A stretch of 64,000 nt of DNA from [Actinomadura] parvosata subsp. kistnae (GCF_900323885.1 NZ_OOHJ01000015.1:806001-870000), one strand, 5' to 3'; positions 48,788-56,835 are shown, numbered from the stretch's first letter. Translations and numbers: made by a program. Notes: generated from the sequence alone by a model not told the origin.

Positions 48788-49999
48788 ATGAAACGCATCG
48801 CCATCCTGATGAGCGCGGGCGCGCTGGCCCTCGGCCTGGCAGCCGTCCCCGCCGTCGCGGACCCCGCCCGGCCCGGAGACTCCCCCGCCTCCTACGGGCA
48901 GGCCACGCTGACGGGCTTCGCCTCCCTCCCGGCGCTGACCTTCGTGCCCGGCAGCGAGCCGTCGGGCTCCTCGCTCGGCACCGCGCCGGTCAACGGCGTC
49001 ACCCCGCCGTTCGCGGGCCAGCCGGTGCAGGGCTTCAGCGGCATCGCGCGCCGCCACGACGGCACCTTCGACGTGCTGTCCGACAACGGCTACGGCAACA
49101 AGGCCAACAGCTCCGACTTCCTCCTGCGCGTCCACCGGATCAAGCCGGACTTCAGGGCCAGGACCGTCCAGGTGCTCGGCGGCTTCAACCTGACCGACCC
49201 GCGCGGGCTCGTCCCCTTCGCCCTCACCCGCCAGGATCGCACCCTGACCGGCGCCGACTTCGACGTCGAGTCCATCGTGCGCGCCACGGACGGCACGTAC
49301 TGGATCGGCGACGAGTTCGGCCCGTTCCTGCTGCACTTCGACCACAAGGGCCGCCTCATGGAGGCGCCCGTCGCCCTGCCCGGCGTCCAGGCCCCCGAGA
49401 ACCCCGCCCTGAACGGCGGCCAGCCCAACCTGGCCAGCAGCAAGGGCTTCGAGGGCATGGCCAGGGGCGTCGACGGCCGCCGCCTCTACCCGCTGCTGGA
49501 GGGCACGGTCAGCGGCGACCCGGCAGGCACGCTGCGCATGTACGAGTTCGACCTGCGCAAACGGGCCTACACCGACCGGCGGTGGACGTACCGCCTGGAG
49601 GACCCCTCCCACGCCATCGGCGACGCCATCGCCGTCGACGAGAACCGCTTCCTGATCATCGAGCGGGACAACGGCCAGGGCGACGCCGCCAAGGTCAAGC
49701 GCATCTACCTGGCCGACAAGCGCGACCGCGACCGGGACGGCGCCCTCGACAAGACCCTCGTCGCCGACCTCCTGAACCTCGCCGACCCGCGCGGGCTGGG
49801 CGGCACGCCCGGCACGTTCCGCTTCCCGTTCCAGACGATCGAGGACGTGATCATCCTCGACGACCGCACGCTCGGCGTCCTGGACGACAACAACTTCCCC
49901 TTCTCCAACGGCCGCACGCCCGGCAAGCCGGACGACAACGAGTTCATCACCGTCCGGCTGACCCACAGCCTCAAGGCCGACCCCCGCGTGTACCACTGA
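48788..49999 (+). CDS. Secreted phytase-like / esterase-like domain protein
   Basis: 403 residues. Signal peptide MKRIAILMSAGALALGLAAV with cleavage after AVADP/A. The mature protein is a phytase-like beta-propeller: GFSGIARRHDGTFDVLSDNG, DFDVESIVRATDGTYWIGDE, FGPFLLHFDHKG, KGFEGMARGVDGRRLYPLLE, DAIAVDENRFLIIERDNGQG and EDVIILDDRTLGVLDDNNFP. This esterase-like phytase family (PF13449 type) is secreted and may hydrolyse phosphate esters; substrate unproven. ATG 48788 is the first codon of the signal peptide. Confidence 0.88.
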   Translation: MKRIAILMSAGALALGLAAVPAVADPARPGDSPASYGQATLTGFASLPALTFVPGSEPSGSSLGTAPVNGVTPPFAGQPVQGFSGIARRHDGTFDVLSDNGYGNKANSSDFLLRVHRIKPDFRARTVQVLGGFNLTDPRGLVPFALTRQDRTLTGADFDVESIVRATDGTYWIGDEFGPFLLHFDHKGRLMEAPVALPGVQAPENPALNGGQPNLASSKGFEGMARGVDGRRLYPLLEGTVSGDPAGTLRMYEFDLRKRAYTDRRWTYRLEDPSHAIGDAIAVDENRFLIIERDNGQGDAAKVKRIYLADKRDRDRDGALDKTLVADLLNLADPRGLGGTPGTFRFPFQTIEDVIILDDRTLGVLDDNNFPFSNGRTPGKPDDNEFITVRLTHSLKADPRVYH

Positions 50000-50338
50000 C
50001 CCCCACCCGGCCGCCGGCCCATCGAACCCGGCGGCCTCCCAGCGCACGGCCTCTCGTGGCGCGGCTGTTCGGGCGGCGGGCCTTTCGGTGCAGCGAGTTT
50101 TCAGGGCAGCGCCCCTCTCCACGCAAGGCGGCTCTTCCCGGAGCAGCAGCCTCCCAGCGCGATCTCTCAGAGCGCGGGCCTCTCGGCGCGAGGCTTCTCG
50201 GGCGGGACCTTCCGGCGCGGCGGTCTCTCGACGGGCGGCCTCTTCCGGCGCAGCGGTCTCTCGACGGGCGGCTTCGTGAGGGCGGCGGGCGGCGGGCCGG
50301 TCGGGAGCGGTGGCCGCTCGTCGATAGGGTTGCCTGCC
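50000..50338. other. Low-complexity intergenic region with a duplicated 31-bp block
   Basis: 339 bases without a credible gene. A block starting CTTCCGGCGCGGCGGTCTCT is duplicated almost exactly (about 50209-50270), and similar shorter fragments precede it. The minus-strand frame here (K-P-P-V-E-R-P-L-R-R repeats) is repeat-driven. TAGGGT (50325-50330) is a -10 box 8 bases before the next ATG, suggesting a leaderless promoter. Confidence 0.7.
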
Positions 50339-51037
50339 ATGTCCTCACCGCAGCCCTCGCCCACGCCCAGGACGGAAGCCGTATCGGCGGCGCGGCTCTC
50401 GCCGGAGACCGCCGCGGCCGACCTGGAAGAGATCGTCCGCCTCGCCGTCGAGACCCTTCAGCAGGCCAAGGAGCCCGCCGCCTGGGACGCCAGGGCGGGC
50501 TCGCTGGAGTGGACGTGCTGGGAAACGACCGAGCACCTGGCCGACGACCTGTTCGCCTACGCCGCGCAACTCGGCCTCACGACGCCACCCCTGGACGTCA
50601 ACGTGCCGTTCATCCTGGAGAGCCGCAGGCCGGGCGGCCCCGCGAACAGCATTCACGCCGACCGCGCCGCGGGCGTCACGGGTTTGCTGCAGGTGCTCCA
50701 GGCGAGCGGCGCGCTGCTGGTCGCGATGGTACGCACCGCGCCGCCGCACGTCCGAGCCCACCACGGCTTCGGCCCGGCGGACGCGACGGCCTCCGCGTGC
50801 ATGGGTCTCACCGAGGCCCTCGTCCACGTGCACGACCTGGCCGAGGGCCTCGGTCTCGCCTGGGATCCGCCCGCCGGCGTGTGCGCCCGTGTCCTGGCCC
50901 GCCTCTTCCCCGACGCCCCGCGGGACACCGACCCCTGGACGACGCTGTTGTGGGCCACGGGCCGCGCCGATCTTCCCGACCGCGCCCGCCTGACGCGCTG
51001 GCGCTGGCACAACGCGCTGCCGTCCGAGCAGCCGTGA
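50339..51037 (+). CDS. DinB / mycothiol-dependent maleylpyruvate isomerase-like protein
   Basis: 232 residues. Helical-bundle pattern with TCWETTEHLADDLFAYAAQL, SIHADRAAGVTGLLQVLQAS, ACMGLTEALVHVHDLAEGLG and the C-terminal LPDRARLTRWRWHNALPSEQ. It resembles the actinobacterial MDMPI/DinB family, in which three His residues bind a metal used with mycothiol. The exact reaction is unknown. ATG 50339 follows a leaderless-type -10 box. Confidence 0.75.
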   Translation: MSSPQPSPTPRTEAVSAARLSPETAAADLEEIVRLAVETLQQAKEPAAWDARAGSLEWTCWETTEHLADDLFAYAAQLGLTTPPLDVNVPFILESRRPGGPANSIHADRAAGVTGLLQVLQASGALLVAMVRTAPPHVRAHHGFGPADATASACMGLTEALVHVHDLAEGLGLAWDPPAGVCARVLARLFPDAPRDTDPWTTLLWATGRADLPDRARLTRWRWHNALPSEQP

Positions 51038-51154
51038 CCGAAACCCGGTGCGGACGTGACCGTAATCCGGGACTCGGACGGCCTCGGACACCCTCGGACG
51101 CCTGCGGCCAGGCTCGGACAGCTTCAGAGCAGGCTCAAGCAGCGTGCGACGGCG

Positions 51155-51388
51155 TCAGACGATGAGGTCGTCGAACTCGCCGTCCTTGGCCCCGAGGACG
51201 AACGCGGTGATCTCCGCACGGGTGTAGACCAGCGCGGGTCCTTCGGGAAAGCGTGAGTTACGCATGGCGATCTCCCCCGTGGGCAGGTTCGCGACTTCGA
51301 CGCAGTTGCCGTTGGGGTTGCTCCGCTTGCTCTTGCGCCAGACGACGGGAAGGCGGCCGGCGGGCGTTCCGTTCCGGAACTCGTGCAT
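51155..51388 (-). CDS. DUF397 protein
   Basis: 77 residues from ATG 51388 with GAGGAG upstream. WRKSKRSNPNGNCVEVANLP, IAMRNSRFPEGPALVYTRAE and FVLGAKDGEFDDLIV are the whole DUF397 domain. These small proteins occur next to Scr1-type HTH regulators (next gene upstream) in actinomycetes and are thought to form regulator/partner pairs affecting development and antibiotic production. The start is 135 bases downstream of the HTH gene and has its own palindrome (51412-51429). Confidence 0.92.
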   Translation of the reverse strand: MHEFRNGTPAGRLPVVWRKSKRSNPNGNCVEVANLPTGEIAMRNSRFPEGPALVYTRAEITAFVLGAKDGEFDDLIV

Positions 51389-51411
51389 GGGGGCAGCTCC
51401 TCGCGATCTTA

Positions 51412-51429
51412 CGGATGCACGTGCATCCG
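51412..51429. promoter_or_regulatory. Perfect 18-bp palindrome upstream of the DUF397 gene
   Basis: CGGATGCACGTGCATCCG, 24 bases before the DUF397 start codon. Shares the core TGCACGTGCA with the palindrome at 52424-52437. Candidate operator of the Scr1-type HTH protein. Confidence 0.7.
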
Positions 51430-51523
51430 CGTTTGCGAGGTGACAATACGGCAACATGATGTGCTCCATATACCGGACGACCAAAAATCACGGTATGGAG
51501 TGGATCACAGGGAAATCAGCAGC

Positions 51524-52405
51524 TCATCCGGAAATCAGGCGTTCCAGGAAGCGTCTGGTCGCTTTGGGCTCCTCCGCCTGGATGCTCAGCCGGTCCATGA
51601 CCTCCATGTAGTGGTCGGAGTCGGCGGGTTTGTCCAGGTAGAGGGCGCTGGTGAGCTGCTCCATGTAGACGACGTCGGGCAGCTCGCGCTCCGGGAAGCG
51701 CAGGATGCTGAACGGGCCGCCGGCCGCCGCGTGGCCGCCCCGTTCGAACGGCATGATCTGCACGGTGATGTTGCGCTCGGCCGTGACGTCCAGCAGGTGC
51801 TTGATCTGCTCGCGCATGATCTCGGGGCCGCCCAGCATGCGGCGCACCACGGCCTCGTCGATCACCGCCCACACCGTCAGGCCGCTCTCCAGCCGCTTCT
51901 GCCGCGTCATGCGCAGCGCCACCCGGCGCTCCAGCTCGGACTCCGACGCCTTCTCGTGCGCCAGCTCGATCACCGCCCTGGCGTACGCGGGCGTCTGGAG
52001 CAGGCCGGGGACGAACTGGTTCTCATAGGTACGGATGCCGGCCGCGGCGCCCTCCAGGCCGATGTAGACCTCGAACCACGGCGGCAGCAGATCACCGTAC
52101 TTGTGCCACCAGCCGGGGGCGTTGGCCTGCTTGGCCAGGGCCAGCAGCGGCTCGCGTTCCTTGGGGTCGGTGACGCCGTAGAGGGTGAGCAGATCGGCCA
52201 CGTCACGCTGCTTGAAGCTGACCTGACCGAGCTCCAACCGACTGATCTTGGCATGAGATGCCCGAATCGAGTACCCCGCGTCCTCGCGCGAGATACCCTT
52301 CTCCGTGCGAAGCCTGCGCAGTTGCGTTCCCAGCAGGATCCGCAGCACCGTCGGGCTTCCCGGCGAATAGCTGAGAAGCTTCCCTTCCGCGCTTTCTGCG
52401 CTCAC
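51524..52405 (-). CDS. Scr1-family (XRE HTH, DUF5753) transcriptional regulator
   Basis: 293 residues. The N-terminal HTH LGTQLRRLRTEKGISREDAG and YSIRASHAKISRLELGQVSF (about 27-66) is followed by the DUF5753/Scr1 domain: PWFEVYIGLEGAAAGIRTYE, QFVPGLLQTPAYARAVIELA, LDVTAERNITVQIMPFERGG and LPDVVYMEQLTSALYLDKPA. WhiJ-like regulators of this class partner with DUF397 proteins. Divergent from an ATPase gene; two palindromes lie in between. Confidence 0.95.
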   Translation of the reverse strand: MSAESAEGKLLSYSPGSPTVLRILLGTQLRRLRTEKGISREDAGYSIRASHAKISRLELGQVSFKQRDVADLLTLYGVTDPKEREPLLALAKQANAPGWWHKYGDLLPPWFEVYIGLEGAAAGIRTYENQFVPGLLQTPAYARAVIELAHEKASESELERRVALRMTRQKRLESGLTVWAVIDEAVVRRMLGGPEIMREQIKHLLDVTAERNITVQIMPFERGGHAAAGGPFSILRFPERELPDVVYMEQLTSALYLDKPADSDHYMEVMDRLSIQAEEPKATRRFLERLISG

Positions 52406-52423
52406 TCCACCGCTCCTAGGGCG

Positions 52424-52450
52424 TCTGCACGTGCAGATGCGATTCGCATC
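52424..52450. promoter_or_regulatory. Two overlapping palindromes in the Scr1/ATPase divergent region
   Basis: TCTGCACGTGCAGA (52424-52437, perfect) runs into GATGCGATTCGCATC (52436-52450, perfect around a central T). The first shares TGCACGTGCA with the site before the DUF397 gene; the second shares the GATGC arms. Likely autoregulatory operators. Confidence 0.7.
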
Positions 52451-52534
52451 CGTAAACTACGAAAAGTCTTGCATCGGTAAGCACTCCCCGTAAAGATGGG
52501 TATTGGATCACCAGACCGCGCTTCGGGGGCCAGA

Positions 52535-53008
52535 ATGACGACTTTCGACGCTCGGCCGCAAGCCGCCATCGGTGCCCGGCCACCAGGATGGCTTTCCTCC
52601 GTCCTGGTAGACGGGCATGCCGGTGAATGCGACGCCGTGTTCCCGTTCCACCGCGGCACGGCGCTGGAGCCGTCCTGCGTGGCGACGGCCCGCAAGTTCG
52701 TCGATCAGACGCTCGCCTCGTGGGGCACGACCGAGCACGCCTTCGACGCCCAGCTGGTGGTCTCCGAGCTGGTCACCAACGCGATGCGGCACGGCGGCGG
52801 CGCCGCGCAGCTCCGGCTGCTCGCGCATCGGGCCGAGCTCGCGTGCGTGGTCACCGACTACAGCCAGACCGTGCCGGTGGCGGCCGCCCCCGACGTCTTC
52901 TCGGAGTACGGGCGCGGGCTCCGGCTGGTCGACGCCCTGTGCACGGCATGGGGCTGGCTCTCCCCCGACGGCACCCGCAAGATCGTCTGGGCCCTCATCG
53001 CGGGCTGA
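52535..53008 (+). CDS. RsbW-like ATP-binding protein (HATPase, anti-sigma type)
   Basis: 157 residues from ATG 52535. GHKL ATPase motifs: N box QLVVSELVTNAMRHGGG and G box SEYGRGLRLVDALCTAWGW. Single-domain serine kinase/anti-sigma proteins of this kind commonly neighbour Scr1/DUF397 pairs in actinomycetes. No sigma or anti-sigma-antagonist gene is adjacent. The longer ATG at 52496 would start inside the promoter region. Confidence 0.88.
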   Translation: MTTFDARPQAAIGARPPGWLSSVLVDGHAGECDAVFPFHRGTALEPSCVATARKFVDQTLASWGTTEHAFDAQLVVSELVTNAMRHGGGAAQLRLLAHRAELACVVTDYSQTVPVAAAPDVFSEYGRGLRLVDALCTAWGWLSPDGTRKIVWALIAG

Positions 53009-53045
53009 CCCGACCCCGCCGCGCGTCCCAACAGGCGCAGCACGT

Positions 53046-53117
53046 CTCACGTCCGGCGGCCCAGCGCCTCTCACGCCCGGCAGCCCAGCGCCTCTCACGT
53101 CTGGCGGCCGAGCAGGC
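53046..53117. repeat. 24-bp tandem repeat, three copies, including the PRTase stop codon
   Basis: Copies at 53046-53069, 53070-53093 and 53094-53117. The last is the 3' end of the phosphoribosyltransferase gene on the minus strand; the other two are diverged copies that each keep the TGA in frame (reading A-L-G-R-R-T-stop and A-L-G-C-R-A-stop). Confidence 0.85.
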
Positions 53118-53724
53118 GGAGCACGTCCGTGTCGCTGAGCTGGTCGAAGCGCTCGTACCACTGGCCCACCGCTCTGAAGTCGAGCGGCGTCAGCAGCACC
53201 ACCACTTCGTCGGCCTCCTCGTGCATCGACCGGACGGTGTCGCGGGCGCCGACCGGCACGGCGAGGGTCACCTTGGCGGGCTTGAGCGTGGCGACCGCCC
53301 TGAGCGCGGCCCGGGCCGTGCCGCCCGTGGCCAGGCCGTCGTCGACCACGATCACCTCCCGGCCCTCCACCGGGGGCAAGGGGTGGTCGCCGCGGTAGGC
53401 GCGCACCCGCCGGGCCAGCTCCTGCCGCTCCTGCGCCACCACGTCCGCGACGTCCTCCGTGGTCATGCCCAGGCGGTGCAGCAGCGGCAGGTCGAACACC
53501 GGCTCGCCGCCTTCCGCGATCGCCCCGACCCCCAGCTCAGGCGTGGGCGGGTAGCCGATCTTCCTGGTGACGAGCACGTCAAGCACCGCGCCCAAATTGC
53601 GCGCGATGGGCACGGCCACGGCGACGCCGCCGCGCGGGAGGGCGAGGATCACGGGGTCGTGCGCGTCCCGCAGCCGTTCTGCGAGCTGCGCGCCCGCGTC
53701 GGCCCGGTCTGCGAAGAGCTCCAT
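53095..53724 (-). CDS. Phosphoribosyltransferase-family protein
   Basis: 209 residues. The PRPP-binding loop EVIVVDDGLATGGTARAALR at about residues 121-140 is preceded by the characteristic ILALPRGGVAVAVPIARNLG and VTRKIGYPPTPELGVGAIAE. This subgroup (often annotated predicted phosphoribosyltransferase) is found alone or fused to hydrolases, and its substrate is not known. Start codon ATG 53724; upstream is a 322-base region without a gene. Confidence 0.9.
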   Translation of the reverse strand: MELFADRADAGAQLAERLRDAHDPVILALPRGGVAVAVPIARNLGAVLDVLVTRKIGYPPTPELGVGAIAEGGEPVFDLPLLHRLGMTTEDVADVVAQERQELARRVRAYRGDHPLPPVEGREVIVVDDGLATGGTARAALRAVATLKPAKVTLAVPVGARDTVRSMHEEADEVVVLLTPLDFRAVGQWYERFDQLSDTDVLRLLGRQT

Positions 53725-54046
53725 GACCTGTGCCTACCCGCTCACGCCCGCCGCTCCCACCGGCCATCACTCCCCGCCCGCCACCCATCCCCCGCCCCGG
53801 GCTGCGTACCCACCCGAATCTCGCCAGGCGGGCGCGCAAGGGAGGCCACCGGGGAGCGCTCGCTCCACGCTCACCAGCACCTGGTGCTGGAGGAGGAGGT
53901 CGACGCCCTCCTGCCCAGCCTGGGCGGGACACGAGCACGCGGGGCGAGGGCGGGCGCGCCCGACCGGGGCACGGCCGGGCGCGCAGGGGGTGGGCAACAA
54001 GCGGGCGCGCAGGGGGTGGATCACGGGCGGGCGCGCCGGGGCACGC
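53725..54046. other. Gene-free region between rsgA and the phosphoribosyltransferase gene
   Basis: 322 bases, C-rich on the left and G-rich on the right. Contains a perfect palindrome CCAGCACC-T-GGTGCTGG near 53871-53887 and an 18-bp direct repeat starting CGGGCGCGCAGGGGG (about 53976 and 54003). A short frame reading HLVLEEEVDALLPSL on the plus strand looks coding-like but has no start or end of its own; it could be a gene remnant. Confidence 0.6.
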
Positions 54047-55144
54047 TCAGGGGCGGGCGCGGCCGGAGCGGCGCATCTCCTTGTGGATGATCTTCCACTT
54101 GTTCTGCTGTTCCTTGCGCAGCCGCGCGTCCGTCCTGGAGGCTATCCACACCGCCTCCCGCTGCAGCTTGCGCCAGCTCTGCAGCCGGCGCTCCGGCAGC
54201 TCGCCCCGCTCCAGGGCGGCGAGTACGGCGCACCCCGGCTCGCCGGTGTGGCCGCAGTCGCCGAAGCGGCACTGCTCGGCGAGGGACTCGATGTCGGAGA
54301 AGACGAGGTCGACGCCCTCGCCCATGTCGTAGAGGCCGATGCGGCGGATGCCCGGCGTGTCGATGAGCAGGCCGCCTCCGGGCAATGGGATCAGCTCCCG
54401 GTGCACGGTGGTGTGCCGGCCGCGGCCGTCGGCGGCGCGTACCTGCTGGGTCTCCATGACCTCGCCGCCGGCCAGCGCGTTGACCAGGGTGGACTTGCCG
54501 GCGCCGGACGGGCCGAGGATGACGGCCGTGCGGGAGCCCTCCAGGTGCTCGCGCACGACGCTCACCCCCTCGCCGCGCTGGGAGGAGACGGCGTGCACGG
54601 CCACGCCGGGCGCGGCGAGGCGTACGTCGGCGAGCAGGTCCGCGAGGCCGCTCTCGAACAGGTCGGACTTGGTGATGAGGACGACGGGCGTGCCGCCGGA
54701 CTCCCAGGCGAGCGCGACGAGGCGTTCGATGCGGCCGAGGTCGGCGAAGTCGGTGGAGTGCATGGACGGCTCGGCCACGAAGACGACGTCCACGTTGGCG
54801 GCGAGCACCTGGCCCTGGCCGTCGCCGGACAGGCCGCCGACCGAGTCGCGGCTGACGCCGCCACGGACGAAGGCGGTCGTACGGGGCAGAACCTCGTCGA
54901 GCTCGTAGCGGCCCTCGGGCAGCCAGCTGAGCGCGACCCAGTCGCCGACGCAGGGCAGCGCCACGGGGTCGGCGGCGGAGGCGCGGCGTACGTGGGCCGC
55001 GTATCGGACGTGGTGCCGGCCGTCGGCGGCGAGCACTTCTGCGGCGCCGCGGTCGACGCGCGAGACGCGGCCGGGGACGGTGCCGTCGGGCAGTTCGGCG
55101 GCGCGAAGGGCGGTCCAGCCGAGCAGAGCGAGATCGTAAGACAA
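54047..55144 (-). CDS. rsgA: Ribosome small-subunit-dependent GTPase A
   Basis: 365 residues. Circularly permuted GTPase: G4 VVLITKSDLFE comes before G1 ILGPSGAGKSTLVN and G3 LIDTPGIRRIGLYD. The zinc knuckle CRFGDCGHTGEPGC follows. The N-terminal OB-fold is present (PGRVSRVDRGAAEVLAADGR). Helps late maturation of the 30S subunit. The visible start is a TTG with AAAGG ten bases upstream; no ATG or GTG gives a better fit. A short ORF with a strong ribosome site lies 55 bases upstream in the leader. Confidence 0.93.
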   Translation of the reverse strand: MSYDLALLGWTALRAAELPDGTVPGRVSRVDRGAAEVLAADGRHHVRYAAHVRRASAADPVALPCVGDWVALSWLPEGRYELDEVLPRTTAFVRGGVSRDSVGGLSGDGQGQVLAANVDVVFVAEPSMHSTDFADLGRIERLVALAWESGGTPVVLITKSDLFESGLADLLADVRLAAPGVAVHAVSSQRGEGVSVVREHLEGSRTAVILGPSGAGKSTLVNALAGGEVMETQQVRAADGRGRHTTVHRELIPLPGGGLLIDTPGIRRIGLYDMGEGVDLVFSDIESLAEQCRFGDCGHTGEPGCAVLAALERGELPERRLQSWRKLQREAVWIASRTDARLRKEQQNKWKIIHKEMRRSGRARP

Positions 55145-55199
55145 CGCAGTGAAACCTTTGATCGAGAAGGAAGTGGGGTGAGAAGAGAGCCCGGGCAGG

Positions 55200-55253
55200 T
55201 CAGAGGGACGCCCGGAGGCAAGCTGAGGGCACGCTGAACAGGAAGACCCGCAT
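55200..55253 (-). CDS. Candidate leader peptide upstream of rsgA
   Basis: 17 codons encoding MRVFLFSVPSACLRASL, then TGA. Its ribosome site GAGGAGGTGAGGG is far stronger than that of rsgA. It ends 55 bases before the rsgA start in the same direction. Could be a regulatory upstream ORF (translation-coupled or attenuating) or a chance ORF. Too short for family assignment. Confidence 0.4.
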   Translation of the reverse strand: MRVFLFSVPSACLRASL

Positions 55254-55339
55254 AACCCTCACCTCCTCGATCAGTTGTCTGGAGCGACTCTACGCACAGT
55301 GTCCCCGGCGATGCAATCGCATTAACTTCCGCGATCTGT

Positions 55340-55368
55340 TGAACCGTGCCAGGGCGACCGGCCGTACC
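55340..55368 (+). promoter_or_regulatory. ECF-type promoter before the sigma factor gene
   Basis: -35 TGAACC (55340-55345), 17-base spacer, -10 CGTACC (55363-55368). Matches the TGAACC/CGT pattern of SigL/SigK-like ECF factors and the promoter at 56836-56863, implying autoregulation. Confidence 0.7.
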
Positions 55369-55394
55369 ACCTGCCGACGGACTGAGAAAGGGGA

Positions 55395-55994
55395 ATGATG
55401 CGCGTCAGCACGTATCCCCCGCCCTCGGCCGAGGGAGCCGCCCCGATGGGCAAGCCGCGCTTACGACACTGGATCCGGCGCGTACGCCCGGACGACGAGG
55501 TGGTCGTGTCCGCGCTCTACCGGGAATACCACAGGCCGCTCCTGGCCTTCGTGATCCGGCTGACCGCGGGCGATCGGCAGTGGGCGGAAGACGTGGTGCA
55601 GGAGACCATGATCCGGGCCTGGCGGAGTGCCGAGCAGCTCGACCCCGACTCGGTGTCGCTGATGCCCTGGCTCGCCACGGTCGCCAGACGTATCGTGATC
55701 GATGACCGGCGGCGCAGGGACGCCCGGCCGCAAGAGTCGGGCGACGGACCGCTGGAGAGTGTGCCCGTGCCGGACGAGATGGAGGGACTGCTGCACCAGG
55801 TGGTCGTGTCCGAGGCGCTGAAGGCGTTGTCACCGGCGCACCGCGAGATCCTCAACGAGACGATCCTGCGGGACCGCTCGGTCAACGACGCCGCGGAAGC
55901 GCTCGGCATTCCGGTGGGCACGGTGAAGTCCCGTGTGTACTACGCGGTGCGCGCGCTGCGCATCGCCCTGGAGGAGAGGGGGGTGAAGGCATGA
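55395..55994 (+). CDS. ECF RNA polymerase sigma factor (SigL-like)
   Basis: 199 residues from ATG 55395; a start at 55446 (behind GAGGGAG) would remove 17 residues. Region 2: LYREYHRPLLAFVIRLTAGD, DVVQETMIRAWRSAEQLDPD and WLATVARRIVIDDRRRRDAR. Region 4: ALSPAHREILNETILRDRSV and AAEALGIPVGTVKSRVYYAV. The adjacent zinc-binding anti-sigma gene overlaps by 4 bases. By operon layout and promoter it resembles the SigL/SigK group; assignment is inference. Confidence 0.92.
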   Translation: MMRVSTYPPPSAEGAAPMGKPRLRHWIRRVRPDDEVVVSALYREYHRPLLAFVIRLTAGDRQWAEDVVQETMIRAWRSAEQLDPDSVSLMPWLATVARRIVIDDRRRRDARPQESGDGPLESVPVPDEMEGLLHQVVVSEALKALSPAHREILNETILRDRSVNDAAEALGIPVGTVKSRVYYAVRALRIALEERGVKA

Positions 55995-56722
55995 CGTCGA
56001 GAGTCGAGCACACGGACGTAGGGGCGTACGCGCTGGGGCTGCTGGACGAGGACGACCGGCTCGCCTTCGAGGCCCATCTCCTCGGCTGCTCCTCCTGCCG
56101 GTACGAGCTGTCGGACCTGGCGGGCGTGGCGAGCGTGCTGCACGGGATCGGCCCCGTGGAGGACCTCGGCCCCCCTTCGCCTGACCGCGAGGGCGACGTG
56201 GTCGACCTGCTGCGGCGCAAGAAGGCGGCCGACCGGCGGACGCGCAGGGGCACGTTCGTGATCGGGATGGCGGCGGCGGTCACGCTGGTGGCCGGCGGGC
56301 TGACGATCGGCACGCAGCTCTCGGCCGGCGACCCGCCGCAGGCCGCCCAGGGTCACGGCGGGCACATGGGGACGAACATGGGCCCCGCCGAGCAGTTCTA
56401 CGCCGACGGCAAGCCCATCGAGGGCAAGGGCGTGGAAGGCGTGACGGGCGGGCTGGTCGTCGAGTCGAAGGGCTGGGGCACGCACGCGGCGCTCAAGCTC
56501 TCGGGGGTGAAGGGGCCGCTGGAGTGCGAGCTGGTCTCGGTCGGCAAGTCGGGCGACAGACGGGTGATGACGGGGTGGTCCGTGCCTCCAGCCGGGTACG
56601 GAGTGCCGGGGTCGCCCGATCCGCTCTACATGCACGGCGGCAGCGCCACGCCCTTGCGGGACATCGATCATTTCGAGGTGGTCACGTCGGCAGGTAAGAA
56701 GTTGCTCACCATTCAGGCCTGA
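55991..56722 (+). CDS. Zinc-binding membrane anti-sigma factor
   Basis: 243 residues. The N-terminal anti-sigma domain has HTDVGAYALGLLDEDDRLAF and the zinc site H-L-L-G-C-S-S-C (His29, Cys33, Cys36). One membrane helix (FVIGMAAAVTLVAGGLTIGT, about 88-108) and an extracellular domain of about 130 residues with a His/Gly/Met-rich start (GHGGHMGTNMGP) follow. Keeps the ECF factor inactive until an envelope signal. The His/Met cluster might bind metal; that is speculation. Confidence 0.9.
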   Translation: MTSRVEHTDVGAYALGLLDEDDRLAFEAHLLGCSSCRYELSDLAGVASVLHGIGPVEDLGPPSPDREGDVVDLLRRKKAADRRTRRGTFVIGMAAAVTLVAGGLTIGTQLSAGDPPQAAQGHGGHMGTNMGPAEQFYADGKPIEGKGVEGVTGGLVVESKGWGTHAALKLSGVKGPLECELVSVGKSGDRRVMTGWSVPPAGYGVPGSPDPLYMHGGSATPLRDIDHFEVVTSAGKKLLTIQA

Positions 56723-56742
56723 CCTCAGGCGTCTTTGAGGAC

Positions 56743-56782
56743 CGCCCTCTCACCGGCTTCGCCGCTGGTGGGAGGGCGTTTT
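56743..56782 (+). terminator. Intrinsic terminator after the sigma/anti-sigma operon
   Basis: CGCCCTCTCACC (56743-56754) pairs with GGTGGGAGGGCG (56767-56778; one G-U pair), followed directly by TTTT. Confidence 0.88.
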
Positions 56783-56835
56783 CGCATGTGGGGCCACTTG
56801 TGGCGACGAATGTGGAAATTTACGGGTTGGTGGAT

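Noticed and set aside
50167..50364. 65-residue minus-strand ORF with K-P-P-V-E-R-P-L-R-R repeats
   Set aside because: Composition is dictated by the duplicated DNA block; it would also run over the start of the DinB-like gene.
53767..53938. Possible small gene encoding HLVLEEEVDALLPSL
   Set aside because: Coding-like for only about 15 residues, no start or stop context; at most a remnant.
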